Origin: Opitutales bacterium
GTDB lineage: Bacteria; Verrucomicrobiota; Verrucomicrobiia; Opitutales; JAJFLR01
Assembly: GCA_021772565.1 (NCBI GenBank)
Contig: JAJFLR010000044.1
Coordinates: forward strand, 1 to 51,505
Length of the DNA stretch: 51,505 bases
Reading direction: 5' to 3'
Shown: piece by piece, positions 40,796-50,112 of the stretch
Layout: each line of letters begins with the position of its first letter
Numbering within the stretch: position 1 is the first letter of the stretch
Program-made: the position numbers and the translations under genes
Notes under the pieces: model-generated
The model's database searches: none
Told to the model about the DNA's origin: nothing
Seen by the model: only the letters and a program-made list of their open reading frames with translations

Positions 40796-42503
40796 TAACA
40801 TCTCAGATACCGATTCGTTATCGCATAAAGATCATCATACTGAGGCGAGTTTTTGGAGTAAGTACATTTTCTCTACTGACCATAAAATTATTGGGATGCA
40901 GTACATAATTACCGGTATAGTTATGGCTGTAATCGGCGGTTATATGGCTTATGTATTTCGTATGCAATTAGCTTTTCCTGGAAAAGCTGTTCCCGGATAT
41001 GGACTCGTAAGCCCGTTAGATTATAATATGCTGATTACCAATCATGGGACAATCATGATATTCTGGGTAGCCATGCCCATACTTATCGCTGGGTTGGGCA
41101 ACTATCTCATCCCGTTAATGATTGGTTGTGATGATATGGTTTTTCCTCGTATTAATCGGCTATCGTATCAAATATTTTTTATAAGTACTCTTGTTATACT
41201 GATATCATTTTTTGTTCCTGGTGGTGGATTTGGGGGTGCTTGGACCGCCTATCCCCCTTTGTCTTCCGAAGCTATATATAATCATACTCCCTGGGGAGCA
41301 CCGTTATGGGTTATTGCGGTGGCACTGGAATTTGTTGCTTTTTTAATGGGTGGAATAAATTTCATAACAACGACTATGAATGCCAGATGTAAGGGTATGA
41401 AAATGTATGATATCCCAATTGTGGTTTGGATGATTGTCATTGCCAGCATCATCTTTATGGCATCAGTAGGGCCATTAATTGCAGGGGCTGTTATGTTGTT
41501 GTTTGATCAAACGTTAGGTACATCTTTTTATAATCCGATGAATGGTGGTGATCCTGTACTCTGGCAGCATCTCTTTTGGTTTTTTGGGCATCCCGAAGTT
41601 TATGTTGTATTACTTCCTGCTATGGGAATTGTTGCTGAAGTTATAACGGTATTTTCCAGAAAAAAACTTTTTGGCTACAAGACTATTCTATACACAACTT
41701 TTGCAACTGGTATTTTAAGTTTCTTTGTTTGGGCACATCATCAGTTTATTGCCGGGATTGATCCGAGGATGGCCAATATTTTTACTATCACAACGGTTAT
41801 GATTTCTATTCCTGTGGGTGAAATGTTATTTTGCTACATTGCTACTCTATATGGTGGATCAATTGAATTCAAAACTGCGATGTTGTTTGCAATTGCATTT
41901 TTGGCTGAGTTTTTAATCGGAGGTGTTACTGGAATCTACCTGGGAGCGAGTGGCACAGATATCTATTTTCATGATACTTATTTTGTTTTAGCTCACTTTC
42001 ATTATACATTTTTTCCAATTGCTGTTATCGGATTCTTTACAGCTATCTACTATTGGTTCCCTAAAATGTTTGGGCGAAAACTGAATGAGACTCTTGGTAA
42101 AATTCATTTCTGGGGAACCATTATTCCGTTTAATGGAATATTTATTCCACTTTTTATATTGGGCATGGGCGGACAACACCGACGGATTTATAACTACAAT
42201 CACTTCCCCGATTTATCGACTCCATCGCAGCAAGATCTCAGAGTTTTTGCAACTACTTCCATGGTAATTATGTTAGTTTTTCAGATTCCCTTTTTTATAA
42301 ATTTCATTTCCAGTTTATTTAAAGGTGAAAAAGCAGGCAATAATCCATGGAAAGCTAATACTTTAGAGTGGACAGTTCCATCACCACCTCCACACGGGAA
42401 TTTTGCGGAGATGCCCGAAGTCTATCGTCCACCCTATGAATACAGTGTTCCTGATATGGATAATGATTATTGTCCACAAAATTGCTCGGGTAAAAAAATT
42501 TAG
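40788..42503 (+). CDS. coxA: Cytochrome c oxidase subunit I (aa3-type, A1 group)
   Basis: 571 aa with about 12 transmembrane helices. Diagnostic elements are NHGTIMIFW with a haem a ligand, FGHPEVYVVLLP carrying the CuB His, the cross-linked Tyr and the A1-type Glu, WAHHQF with the two further CuB His, and HDTYFVLAHFHYTFF with haem ligands. It is the proton-pumping catalytic subunit of aerobic respiration. It overlaps coxB and is followed 22 bp later by coxC. Confidence 0.97.
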   Translation: MVNNISDTDSLSHKDHHTEASFWSKYIFSTDHKIIGMQYIITGIVMAVIGGYMAYVFRMQLAFPGKAVPGYGLVSPLDYNMLITNHGTIMIFWVAMPILIAGLGNYLIPLMIGCDDMVFPRINRLSYQIFFISTLVILISFFVPGGGFGGAWTAYPPLSSEAIYNHTPWGAPLWVIAVALEFVAFLMGGINFITTTMNARCKGMKMYDIPIVVWMIVIASIIFMASVGPLIAGAVMLLFDQTLGTSFYNPMNGGDPVLWQHLFWFFGHPEVYVVLLPAMGIVAEVITVFSRKKLFGYKTILYTTFATGILSFFVWAHHQFIAGIDPRMANIFTITTVMISIPVGEMLFCYIATLYGGSIEFKTAMLFAIAFLAEFLIGGVTGIYLGASGTDIYFHDTYFVLAHFHYTFFPIAVIGFFTAIYYWFPKMFGRKLNETLGKIHFWGTIIPFNGIFIPLFILGMGGQHRRIYNYNHFPDLSTPSQQDLRVFATTSMVIMLVFQIPFFINFISSLFKGEKAGNNPWKANTLEWTVPSPPPHGNFAEMPEVYRPPYEYSVPDMDNDYCPQNCSGKKI

Positions 42504-42525
42504 TTAATTACAAATTTTAAAAAAA

Positions 42526-43104
42526 ATGTCATTTCATCCACCGTTAGCAACATCGAGAAGTATGACTGGAATTCCAACCGGAAGACTTGCTGTCTGGTGG
42601 ATAATCGCATCTGAAATCGTAATATTTGGAGGATTAATAGCCAGTTATCTATTGTTTCGTTTGCATTATTCTGAATGGGCAGAATACGCTTCTCATACCA
42701 ACACAGTGGCTGGCGCGGTAAATACGTTTGTTTTACTGACGTCCAGCCTATTTATTGTGTTGGCACATCAAGCTGCTATAGAAAAAAATAAAGAAAAAGC
42801 ATTCAGGTTTATATGGTTTACCATAGGCGGCGGCGGAGTATTTCTTCTGGTCAAAGCATATGAGTACACTACTGAAATAGCTCACGGTTATACTCTATTC
42901 GCAAATAATTTTTGGGGGTTTTACTATCTAGCCACCGGGTTGCATGGATTGCATGTGATTGCCGGTATGATAATTATGGGAATAATATCATTTGATGTTA
43001 AGAAGGGAGTAAAACTTGAGAGAGTAGAATACATTGGGGTGTATTGGCATTTTGTTGATATTGTATGGTTATTTTTATTTCCACTTTTTTACATTGCAAA
43101 ATAA
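42526..43104 (+). CDS. coxC: Cytochrome c oxidase subunit III
   Basis: 192 aa with five transmembrane helices, the short form. Typical segments are RLAVWWIIASEIVIFGGLIASYLLFRLH, AYEYTTEIAHGYTLFANNFWGFYYLATGLHGLHVIAGM and EYIGVYWHFVDIVWLFLFPLFYIAK. It stabilises the oxidase core. It is followed at once by the subunit IV gene (1 bp). Confidence 0.95.
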   Translation: MSFHPPLATSRSMTGIPTGRLAVWWIIASEIVIFGGLIASYLLFRLHYSEWAEYASHTNTVAGAVNTFVLLTSSLFIVLAHQAAIEKNKEKAFRFIWFTIGGGGVFLLVKAYEYTTEIAHGYTLFANNFWGFYYLATGLHGLHVIAGMIIMGIISFDVKKGVKLERVEYIGVYWHFVDIVWLFLFPLFYIAK

Positions 43105-43105
43105 A

Positions 43106-43441
43106 ATGAATAAAGAACAGACACATTCTCATCCAAATTATGTGAAGATATATTTTATTTTATTAGGGTTATTTGTGGTAAGTATCGTTGGACCACTGAT
43201 TGGTATAAAATGGGTGACATTAATAACAGCATTTGGTATTGCTCTTGTGAAAGCTGTTATGGTAGGTGCCTACTTTATGCACCTTAATATTGAAAAGCGT
43301 TTTATCCGTTATATATTGTACACAGCATTGTTGTTTATGATTTTATTATTTGCCGGTTTAGCCCCCGATATTTTGAAAAGCGAAGGTAATAACTGGGTCA
43401 ACGTAAGCACAGTTAACACTGCCACAATAGATCAGCATTGA
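43106..43441 (+). CDS. Cytochrome c oxidase subunit IV-like protein
   Basis: 111 aa from the ATG at 43106. An upstream in-frame ATG at 43034 lies inside coxC and is rejected. Three hydrophobic helices include FGIALVKAVMVGAYFMHLNIEKRF, the signature of the prokaryotic subunit IV family. It is a small structural subunit of aa3/caa3 oxidases. It lies between the two subunit-III-type genes. Confidence 0.88.
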   Translation: MNKEQTHSHPNYVKIYFILLGLFVVSIVGPLIGIKWVTLITAFGIALVKAVMVGAYFMHLNIEKRFIRYILYTALLFMILLFAGLAPDILKSEGNNWVNVSTVNTATIDQH

Positions 43442-43444
43442 TTT

Positions 43445-44041
43445 GTGAGCTATTCTGCAACAACAGTAGAAAACAATAATTCTTATCAAAATAATACGGT
43501 TATATCCAATACTGTATTGGGTATGTTGATATTTATTTTGGTTGAGGTAATGTTTTTTGCTGCATTAATTAGTGCATTTTTAATTGTGAAATCCGGAATG
43601 ACTACATGGCCACCAATTGGACAGCCACGTCTACCTGTATTCAGTACAGCAATAAATAGTTTAATTCTCCTTTTTAGTGGCTGGTTAATGTATTTGTCCA
43701 AAAAGTCTTTTCTTAACAAGAATTCGGTTAATAAGACATTCAAACTATTAAATTGGACAATAGTATTAGGCGCATTTTTTGTTGTCTTTCAGGGTGTTGA
43801 ATGGGTTCGCCTGATTCAATTTGGTCTTACTATGACATCTGATGTTTACGGCAGTTTTTTTTACCTGATTATAGGCTGTCATGCTGTTCATGTTGTATCT
43901 GCCCTTATTCTACTTATTTTTATAAGTTATAAATTAAAGCAAAACTGTTTACTTGAAAGCTGGTTTTCTGCCAGTCAGATTTTCTGGTATTTTGTTGTTG
44001 GTATTTGGCCAGTATTATATGTATTGGTTTATTTAAGTTAA
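43445..44041 (+). CDS. Second haem-copper oxidase subunit III-like protein
   Basis: 198 aa from a GTG at 43445, 3 bp after the preceding stop. Five hydrophobic helices: NTVLGMLIFILVEVMFFAALISAFLIV, AINSLILLFSGWLMYLS, LNWTIVLGAFFVVFQGVEWVRL, SFFYLIIGCHAVHVVSALILLIF and SASQIFWYFVVGIWPVLYVLVYL. The pattern is that of subunit III (EV near the start, YGS-FY-x-x-x-G-x-HA-HV). Two subunit-III genes around subunit IV is an arrangement seen in some caa3-type clusters. Confidence 0.85.
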   Translation: MSYSATTVENNNSYQNNTVISNTVLGMLIFILVEVMFFAALISAFLIVKSGMTTWPPIGQPRLPVFSTAINSLILLFSGWLMYLSKKSFLNKNSVNKTFKLLNWTIVLGAFFVVFQGVEWVRLIQFGLTMTSDVYGSFFYLIIGCHAVHVVSALILLIFISYKLKQNCLLESWFSASQIFWYFVVGIWPVLYVLVYLS

Positions 44042-44059
44042 TTAATAATTAATAATTCT

Positions 44060-44281
44060 ATGAATAGAAGATATATCAGGATAGTATTTTTAATACTTGT
44101 ATCCATACTATTTTGTAATTCAATTTGGGCTTGCTCCGTCTGTTTTTCTGCAAATGAAGGAAATAGAGAAACATATTATATAACAACTGCTTTTCTCACT
44201 GCAATGCCATTAGTATTTGTCGGAAGCTTTATCTATTGGTATCATAAAAGACTTTATCTGATTGTTAATAATCGTAACTAA
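44060..44281 (+). CDS. Small membrane protein with a CxxC at the mature N terminus
   Basis: 73 aa. A signal-like helix ends in WACSVCFSANEGNRE, then comes a second helix (AFLTAMPLVFVGSFIYWY) and a basic tail. The CSVC motif would face the periplasm. A protein of this shape at the end of oxidase operons is familiar from related genomes but has no known function. Copper or thiol chemistry in oxidase assembly is a guess. Confidence 0.65.
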   Translation: MNRRYIRIVFLILVSILFCNSIWACSVCFSANEGNRETYYITTAFLTAMPLVFVGSFIYWYHKRLYLIVNNRN

Positions 44282-44310
44282 TAAAGATTAAATTTAAATA
44301 TACATATTGA

Positions 44311-44730
44311 ATGGCGACACACTTTGAAGAAATATTTAATGATAGCTATGCTAGAATATTGAAATTAGACAAAACAGGGGATAATTTTTTCAAAAGTTTT
44401 TATGAAAATTTCCTTACATCATCTCCCGAAATTCAAGTTAAGTTTAAGAATACAGATATGGCAAAACAGAGAGCCATGTTGAAAGAATCTTTTTATTACA
44501 TGTTAAACTTTTTTGTGACAAAGCAATCTTCCAATTACATGGAAGAAATTGCTCTTTTACACAGTAAGAAAGGCGTAAATATTCCACCTCATATGTACGA
44601 TTTGTGGCTAGACTCTTTAGTTTTGACCGTAGCGGATCAGGATCCTGATTATACTAATACAGTTGGGTTGGCATGGAAAATTATTATGGCGACCGGAATA
44701 ATGTATATGAAGAATATGTATGATTCTTAA
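44311..44730 (+). CDS. Single-domain haem globin
   Basis: 139 aa. The globin pattern is FNDSYARIL, FFKSFYENFLTSSPEIQVKFKNTDM with the distal CD region, and LHSKKGVNIPPHMYDLWLDSLV with the likely proximal His H84. It has no reductase domain, so not a full flavohaemoglobin. Single-domain globins bind oxygen or oxidise NO to nitrate. It is the last gene of the run, 30 bp after the small CxxC protein, near a nitrite reductase that produces NO, so NO handling or oxygen supply is plausible. Confidence 0.85.
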   Translation: MATHFEEIFNDSYARILKLDKTGDNFFKSFYENFLTSSPEIQVKFKNTDMAKQRAMLKESFYYMLNFFVTKQSSNYMEEIALLHSKKGVNIPPHMYDLWLDSLVLTVADQDPDYTNTVGLAWKIIMATGIMYMKNMYDS

Positions 44731-45009
44731 TTGATTAGTGGTGATATTATTTTCAGCATTTTATTCATTATAGGATATTGAATACTTCCAAACTAATGTC
44801 ACTCATACGGAATTAATTATTTTTTGTTCCTTGTAGTAACGTAATCAGTTTCTAATCTTTGGGGATCTGTAATGTAATTGATCTATTCTGATTGAAAATT
44901 TGAGCCTGTAAAATCCCAAAGAGAATTATTGATCACACTTCAATATTAGTACTAATATAAAGAAATTTTAAAATATTTTTTATAAATTAAAGAACATATC
45001 CCTGAGCGT

Positions 45010-47049
45010 ATGACTGATCCAAATCAAAAACAAACTGTTCCACCAATTACTTCTAAAGGAAATCAATTACTCATACCCGGATTAAAATTTGGCGACTATA
45101 AAATAGTAAAACTTCTAGGCCGTAGTTTGATGGGAGAGGTCTATCAGGCTCAGCATATAGAAGAAAATGATTTCTTTGTTATTAAAGTACTATTTGAAGA
45201 AACTACATCTGGCTCAACGAAAGAGAATATTGATTCTTATATCAAGGATTTAGATGTTATCAAATCAGTTAATCACACCAATATAGTCATGATTAGAAGC
45301 TACAGTGATGATCAAGGATCGCTCTGGATAGTTTTAGAAAATTTTAAGGGAGTTAACACTAAAAATGGACCGGCCCTGTCAATGCTTGATTATGTGTTAT
45401 CTCGAGATGGTACATTTCCTGAAGAAAAGATTGTTGAATACCTGATTCAGGTTTTAGAGGGATTATCTTTTTTACATAAAAAAGGTATTGTTCACGGAAA
45501 TTTGAAACCTCAAAATATATTAATGACTCCTGATGGTGTTGTGCTTTCTGATTTTGGTTTAATGAAACTCTATGGGGAAAATAGACTGAAGGCAGAAATT
45601 GAAGAAATGGAAGAGTATCAGAAATCTCTTCTTAACAGACACCCAACGTTGCCGCCAATTCCAATTGAATCTCAGGAAAATTCAAAAGTAAATAAATCTA
45701 AATTGTATCGTGAGGCTATTAGATATTTGAGCCCTGAACAAAAATCTGGCAACTGCGCCACAATCCAAAGTGATATTTACTCTGTCGCATTGATTGGATA
45801 TTTTATGCTAACAAAGCGTTTTCCATCTGACTACAAACCTCCTTCAGAATTGGACATTAAAATTAACGCTGGCTGGGATGAATGGTTTAAAAAAGCATTG
45901 AGTACTGATTCTCAAGGCCGCTATAATTCTGCGGCTGCAATGATTAAAGGAATCCCGTTATTGAAGGAGGTCATTCAAAAAAGGAAAAAAAATGTTGGTA
46001 AAAAAAGTATTGTTCGCGGATCTACTTCATATGCAGCTAGTCGATTAGGTGAAACTCCAATGATTGATCCGGGTGGAGCTGTATTACGTGCTCAGTGGCT
46101 TGAGAATTTGATGGCTTACTTAACCAGGAAAGGAGCAAAAATTGCTATACCTGCTATAGTCGTTCTCGCAATTGCGGTAAGTTATTTTGTTGGAAAAATA
46201 AATACTAATAAAGAACATGTGTACCCGGCAATCGAACAAAACTGGATTGTACCAAGCGTTGGCATGGAAATGATCTGGATACCTGCCGGAACATTTGTCA
46301 TGGGAAGCCCAGATACAGAGGAAGGTCATAAATCTGATGAAAGTCCGCAGGTTGAAGTTAATTTATCGACTGGATTTTGGATGGGAAAATTTGAAGTTAC
46401 ACAATCTCAGTATAAAAAACTTACGCGATCTAGCCCAAGTAATTTTAGCAAAGCTGGTTCAAATGCACCTGTTGAAAATGTAAATTGGTCTGATGCATTG
46501 CAATATTGCTTGAAACTTACCCATCAAGAACGAGAAGAAGGTCGATTGCAAAAAGGTTATCGATACTCACTTCCAACTGAAGCTCAATGGGAGTATGCAT
46601 GTCGAAGTGGTATTCGACTACCGATTTATACTGGCGATTTCACTGTCGATGGAATTTATAGTTCACCTGAGCTAAGCGTAGTTGCCTGGTATGGTGGAAA
46701 CAGTGGTGTTGATTATCCCGGTGGTGAGGATAGTACTAACTGGCCTGAAAAACAAATAAGGCATGAGTCTGCCGGAACTCATAGAGTAGGGGAAAAATTA
46801 CCTAATTCATTTGGGTTATATGACATGTTAGGTAATGTGGCCGAATGGTGTTATGATTGGTATGGTTCGTATGAAGGAAATTCTGTAGTCGACTACAAAG
46901 GACCAAAAAACGGCGAATCAAAAGTTTACAGAGGCGGAAGTTGGAGTAGTACCGCGAGACTTTGTCGATCTGCAACTCGAAAAAACAGTGCACCAGGTGA
47001 AAAGTTAACTAATGTTGGGTTTAGAGTGGTTTTAGTTCCGGCAAAATAA
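45010..47049 (+). CDS. Ser/Thr kinase-like domain (degenerate) fused to an FGE-sulfatase domain
   Basis: 679 aa. Residues about 27-320 are a protein-kinase fold: a glycine loop without its second Gly (LLGRSLMGEVY), VIKVL with K59, and DFGLMK (D181). The catalytic loop reads HGNLKPQN (162-169), so the catalytic Asp of HRD is Asn. A transmembrane helix at about 378-395 (IAIPAIVVLAIAVSYFV) leads to a periplasmic FGE-sulfatase domain (about 415-679): WIPAGTFVMGSPDTEEGH, NVNWSDALQYC, LPTEAQWEYACRSG, YDMLGNVAEWCYDWYG, YRGGSWSSTARLCRSATR. A pseudokinase signalling protein with an external sensor or enzyme domain is the inference. The partner is unknown; rpoD follows. Confidence 0.88.
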   Translation: MTDPNQKQTVPPITSKGNQLLIPGLKFGDYKIVKLLGRSLMGEVYQAQHIEENDFFVIKVLFEETTSGSTKENIDSYIKDLDVIKSVNHTNIVMIRSYSDDQGSLWIVLENFKGVNTKNGPALSMLDYVLSRDGTFPEEKIVEYLIQVLEGLSFLHKKGIVHGNLKPQNILMTPDGVVLSDFGLMKLYGENRLKAEIEEMEEYQKSLLNRHPTLPPIPIESQENSKVNKSKLYREAIRYLSPEQKSGNCATIQSDIYSVALIGYFMLTKRFPSDYKPPSELDIKINAGWDEWFKKALSTDSQGRYNSAAAMIKGIPLLKEVIQKRKKNVGKKSIVRGSTSYAASRLGETPMIDPGGAVLRAQWLENLMAYLTRKGAKIAIPAIVVLAIAVSYFVGKINTNKEHVYPAIEQNWIVPSVGMEMIWIPAGTFVMGSPDTEEGHKSDESPQVEVNLSTGFWMGKFEVTQSQYKKLTRSSPSNFSKAGSNAPVENVNWSDALQYCLKLTHQEREEGRLQKGYRYSLPTEAQWEYACRSGIRLPIYTGDFTVDGIYSSPELSVVAWYGGNSGVDYPGGEDSTNWPEKQIRHESAGTHRVGEKLPNSFGLYDMLGNVAEWCYDWYGSYEGNSVVDYKGPKNGESKVYRGGSWSSTARLCRSATRKNSAPGEKLTNVGFRVVLVPAK

Positions 47050-47167
47050 ATTTTTTCAATATAATAATAAAAGAATTGATTAAATATTTATACTTATTAT
47101 TAGTTTAAGTAAGTTAGCTACAATTTAGCCAATTTTGGATATATCTATCTTTTCTATCCAATACCAT

Positions 47168-48262
47168 ATGGCCAACAGTAAGAAAAAAAACAAAACGGAC
47201 GATTTTGAAGTTGATTTGCCTTCAGCAGATATGCCTGTACCAAAAAGCGAAACCAAATCAAAACCAAAAAATGTTAAAGCTAAAACAACAGCTAAAGATA
47301 TAGAAACTAGTAAGGAACCATCTGACAAAAGTGCAATTCAGCTTTACTTAAAAGAAATTTCCAAAGTTAAACTTCTAACTGTTCAAGAAGAAATCGATCT
47401 TTCGGTATTAATAAAAAATGGTGACGACAAAGCGCGTGAGAAAATGATCACTGCGAATTTAAGATTAGTAGTAAAGATTGCACATGATTATTCTCATTTC
47501 GGATTACCTCTTTTAGACTTAATTAGTGAGGGGAACATTGGGTTAATGAAAGCGGTAGAGAGATTTGATCCAAATAAAGGGGGTAAATTAAGCACTTATG
47601 CTGCTTGGTGGATAAAGCAGGCAATTAAAAGGGCATTGGCAAATCAAAGTAAAACAATTCGACTGCCGGTTCATTTAGTGGATAAAATTGCTAAGATAAG
47701 AAAGATTTCTGCTAAGTTGGCAGATGACTTTGGTAGAGAGCCTACTGATGACGAATTGTCCATGGAAATTGGTATTCCAGTCGGAAAAATTGCTCATCTC
47801 AGAAATGTTAGTATAAGACCTACATCACTTGATGCACCTATTGGTGATGGTGATGGTACTGAATTTGGTGATTTGGTTGGCGATGATAATGCACCTAATC
47901 CATTTGATAAATTACGTAGCAAATCAATGTTGAAAGACCTCAATAAAATGATCAATAAACTTGATGGTCGTGAAGCTGATATAATTAGATTGAGGTTTGG
48001 ACTCAATGGGGAAAAGCCTAAGACTCTTGAGGAAGTTGGCTTGGTTTTTGATATAACTCGTGAAAGAGTTAGGCAGTTGCAAAATAATGCCATTTCTAAA
48101 ATGAGAAAAATTTTAGCTAAAAAAGAAAGACTCCGTACTACTCAGGAAATAAATGAAGAGCAGGCAGAAAGAGAAAAAAGAGCAATCATTCAACAGTACA
48201 TGAAGAACAAAATTGAAGGTAAAACTTATGCTGAAGAGACTAATTTTGAAATAGACGTATAA
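47168..48262 (+). CDS. rpoD: Primary-type RNA polymerase sigma-70 factor (RpoD, short form)
   Basis: 364 aa from the ATG at 47168. An in-frame ATG at 47135 would add 11 residues of hydrophobic sequence and is less likely. A Lys-rich unstructured N terminus replaces region 1.1. Region 1.2 is IQLYLKEISKVKLLTVQEEIDL. Region 2 has RLVVKIAHDYSHFGLPLLDLISEGNIGLMKAVERFD and STYAAWWIKQAIKRAL (-10 recognition). Region 4 has LDGREADIIRLRFGL and DITRERVRQLQNNAISKMR (-35 recognition). Convergent with rpsA at 10 bp. Confidence 0.93.
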   Translation: MANSKKKNKTDDFEVDLPSADMPVPKSETKSKPKNVKAKTTAKDIETSKEPSDKSAIQLYLKEISKVKLLTVQEEIDLSVLIKNGDDKAREKMITANLRLVVKIAHDYSHFGLPLLDLISEGNIGLMKAVERFDPNKGGKLSTYAAWWIKQAIKRALANQSKTIRLPVHLVDKIAKIRKISAKLADDFGREPTDDELSMEIGIPVGKIAHLRNVSIRPTSLDAPIGDGDGTEFGDLVGDDNAPNPFDKLRSKSMLKDLNKMINKLDGREADIIRLRFGLNGEKPKTLEEVGLVFDITRERVRQLQNNAISKMRKILAKKERLRTTQEINEEQAEREKRAIIQQYMKNKIEGKTYAEETNFEIDV

Positions 48263-48272
48263 AAGGATTCAA

Positions 48273-49931
48273 TTATTTTGTCGCCTGATCAATTATATCC
48301 CCCAGGCTCGTTAAATCATCCTGTTGTAATGAATCAAATGAAGCAGTTTCAGCTTTGAGTTGATCATCATCATAATTTGCAGCTTTAATACTTAGTCCAA
48401 TACGTCGTTCATCTCGATCGATTTTTATTACTCGTGCTTTTACCTCTTGCCCAACTTTGACAACATCTTTTATTCGATCTGTTCTATCTTCCTGAATGTG
48501 ACTGATATGAACAAGTCCATCTATCCCTAATTCAAGCTCAACAAATGCCCCATAAGGCGTTATCTTTGATATCTTACCTGAAACAACATCACCAATTTTA
48601 TAGTGTGTTTCCATTTCGTCCCAAGGATCAGGACTCAACTGTTTCATGCCAAGTGAAATTCTTTGAGTCGCAGGATCGATTAATAAAATTATAGCATCCA
48701 CTTCGTCATTTTTATTAATAATTTCGCTAGGATTATTTATTTTTTTCGTCCACGACATATCAGAAATATGAATCATTCCATCAATACCTTCTTCAAGTTC
48801 AATAAACGCACCGTAGGTGGTTAAATTTCTAACTTTGCCACGGACTCTTGCACCAACAGGATAATTATGTTTTACCATTTCCCAAGGATTTGGTTCTATT
48901 TGTCTTACACTAAGTGATATTTTTTGTTCATCTTTTTGTACTCCCATGACCACAGCTTCAATCTCATCGCCTACTTTTAAAATATCACTCGGTTTATTAA
49001 TTCGCTTGGTCCATGAGAGTTCAGTGATATGTACTAGTCCTTCCACTCCTTCTTCAAGCTCAAGAAAAACACCGTAAGGAACTAAATTTACTACTTTACC
49101 TCGAACACGAGCACCTGAAGGATAACGTTTATCTATTTCTTCCCATGGGTTTTTATTCATTTGTTTTAAACCTAGGGATACACGATCACGTTCGCGGTCA
49201 ATTTCAATAATCATTACATTTATCTCTTCGCCAATTTTTAATATTTCAGATGGATGAGATATGCGACCCCAACTCATATCAGTAATATGCAGTAGTCCGT
49301 CTAAACCATCCAGGTCTATAAATGCTCCGTAATCGGTAATATTTTTAACAACACCTCTACAAACACTGCTTGGTTTGATACCATCAAGTAGTTGTTTTCT
49401 TTTTATAATTCTCTGTTCCTCAATTAGCTCTCGTCTTGATATTATAATATTCCGACGGTCTATATTAATTTTCAGGACTTTGAAATCGTATGTTTGTCCA
49501 ACATACTGATCGAAATTTTTTGGGGGTTGAATATCAATTTGTGATGCTGGAAGAAAAGCATCAACACCTATGTTTACAAATAATCCTCCTTTAACTTTGC
49601 TTTTTACTCGTCCTGAAACTATAGAGCCTTCAGCGCATTTGGTCATAATATTTTCCCAGTTTTTCTTCTGCTCAGCTTTATCAAATGATAATACAGGGTT
49701 TCCTTTTTTGTCTTCAATCTTTTCAAGAAAAACTTGAATATCCGATCCAATCTGAAGCTCATCTAAGTCGGGAAATTCATTTGCCGGAATTGCTCCTTCA
49801 GATTTTGCGCCGATATCGACTACAACCTCATTTTCTTTTATTTCAGTTATTTTTCCAGTAACGACTGACTCTTCTTCCAATTTTTGGATAGAGTCCGCAC
49901 TGAATAATTCTTCCATTACAGACGTCATCAT
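48273..49931 (-). CDS. rpsA: 30S ribosomal protein S1
   Basis: 552 aa with six S1 (OB-fold) domains, the full set. Domains 3-6 repeat the phrase GAF(I/V)-L-x-G-x-DGLLHI-DMSW or close versions (for example DYGAFIDLDGLDGLLHITDMSW, PYGVFLELEEGVEGLVHITELSW). It binds mRNA on the 30S subunit and helps start translation on leaders that lack a Shine-Dalgarno, which fits the near absence of such sites in this window. The ATG has a second ATG right after it. Confidence 0.96.
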   Translation of the reverse strand: MMTSVMEELFSADSIQKLEEESVVTGKITEIKENEVVVDIGAKSEGAIPANEFPDLDELQIGSDIQVFLEKIEDKKGNPVLSFDKAEQKKNWENIMTKCAEGSIVSGRVKSKVKGGLFVNIGVDAFLPASQIDIQPPKNFDQYVGQTYDFKVLKINIDRRNIIISRRELIEEQRIIKRKQLLDGIKPSSVCRGVVKNITDYGAFIDLDGLDGLLHITDMSWGRISHPSEILKIGEEINVMIIEIDRERDRVSLGLKQMNKNPWEEIDKRYPSGARVRGKVVNLVPYGVFLELEEGVEGLVHITELSWTKRINKPSDILKVGDEIEAVVMGVQKDEQKISLSVRQIEPNPWEMVKHNYPVGARVRGKVRNLTTYGAFIELEEGIDGMIHISDMSWTKKINNPSEIINKNDEVDAIILLIDPATQRISLGMKQLSPDPWDEMETHYKIGDVVSGKISKITPYGAFVELELGIDGLVHISHIQEDRTDRIKDVVKVGQEVKARVIKIDRDERRIGLSIKAANYDDDQLKAETASFDSLQQDDLTSLGDIIDQATK

Positions 49932-50112
49932 AATGTGTAAGTATTAAATAAACAGATTATTTATTTAATTTGTTAATTGTTAATAAATATTAATTTTGTA
50001 AATGAGCGCAGATAGTTCATAATAGGCTGACTGTAAGCAAGATTAATTTTATCTTCTAATAATCATCATATTGCTGTGCGAAGTTTGCAATTTTACTCTG
50101 AACTAGGACTTG

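Noticed and set aside
47125-47328. Minus-strand hydrophobic ORF over the rpoD start
   Set aside because: It is a shadow of the Lys-rich N-terminal coding of rpoD, whose AAA/AAG codons read as Phe/Leu on the other strand.
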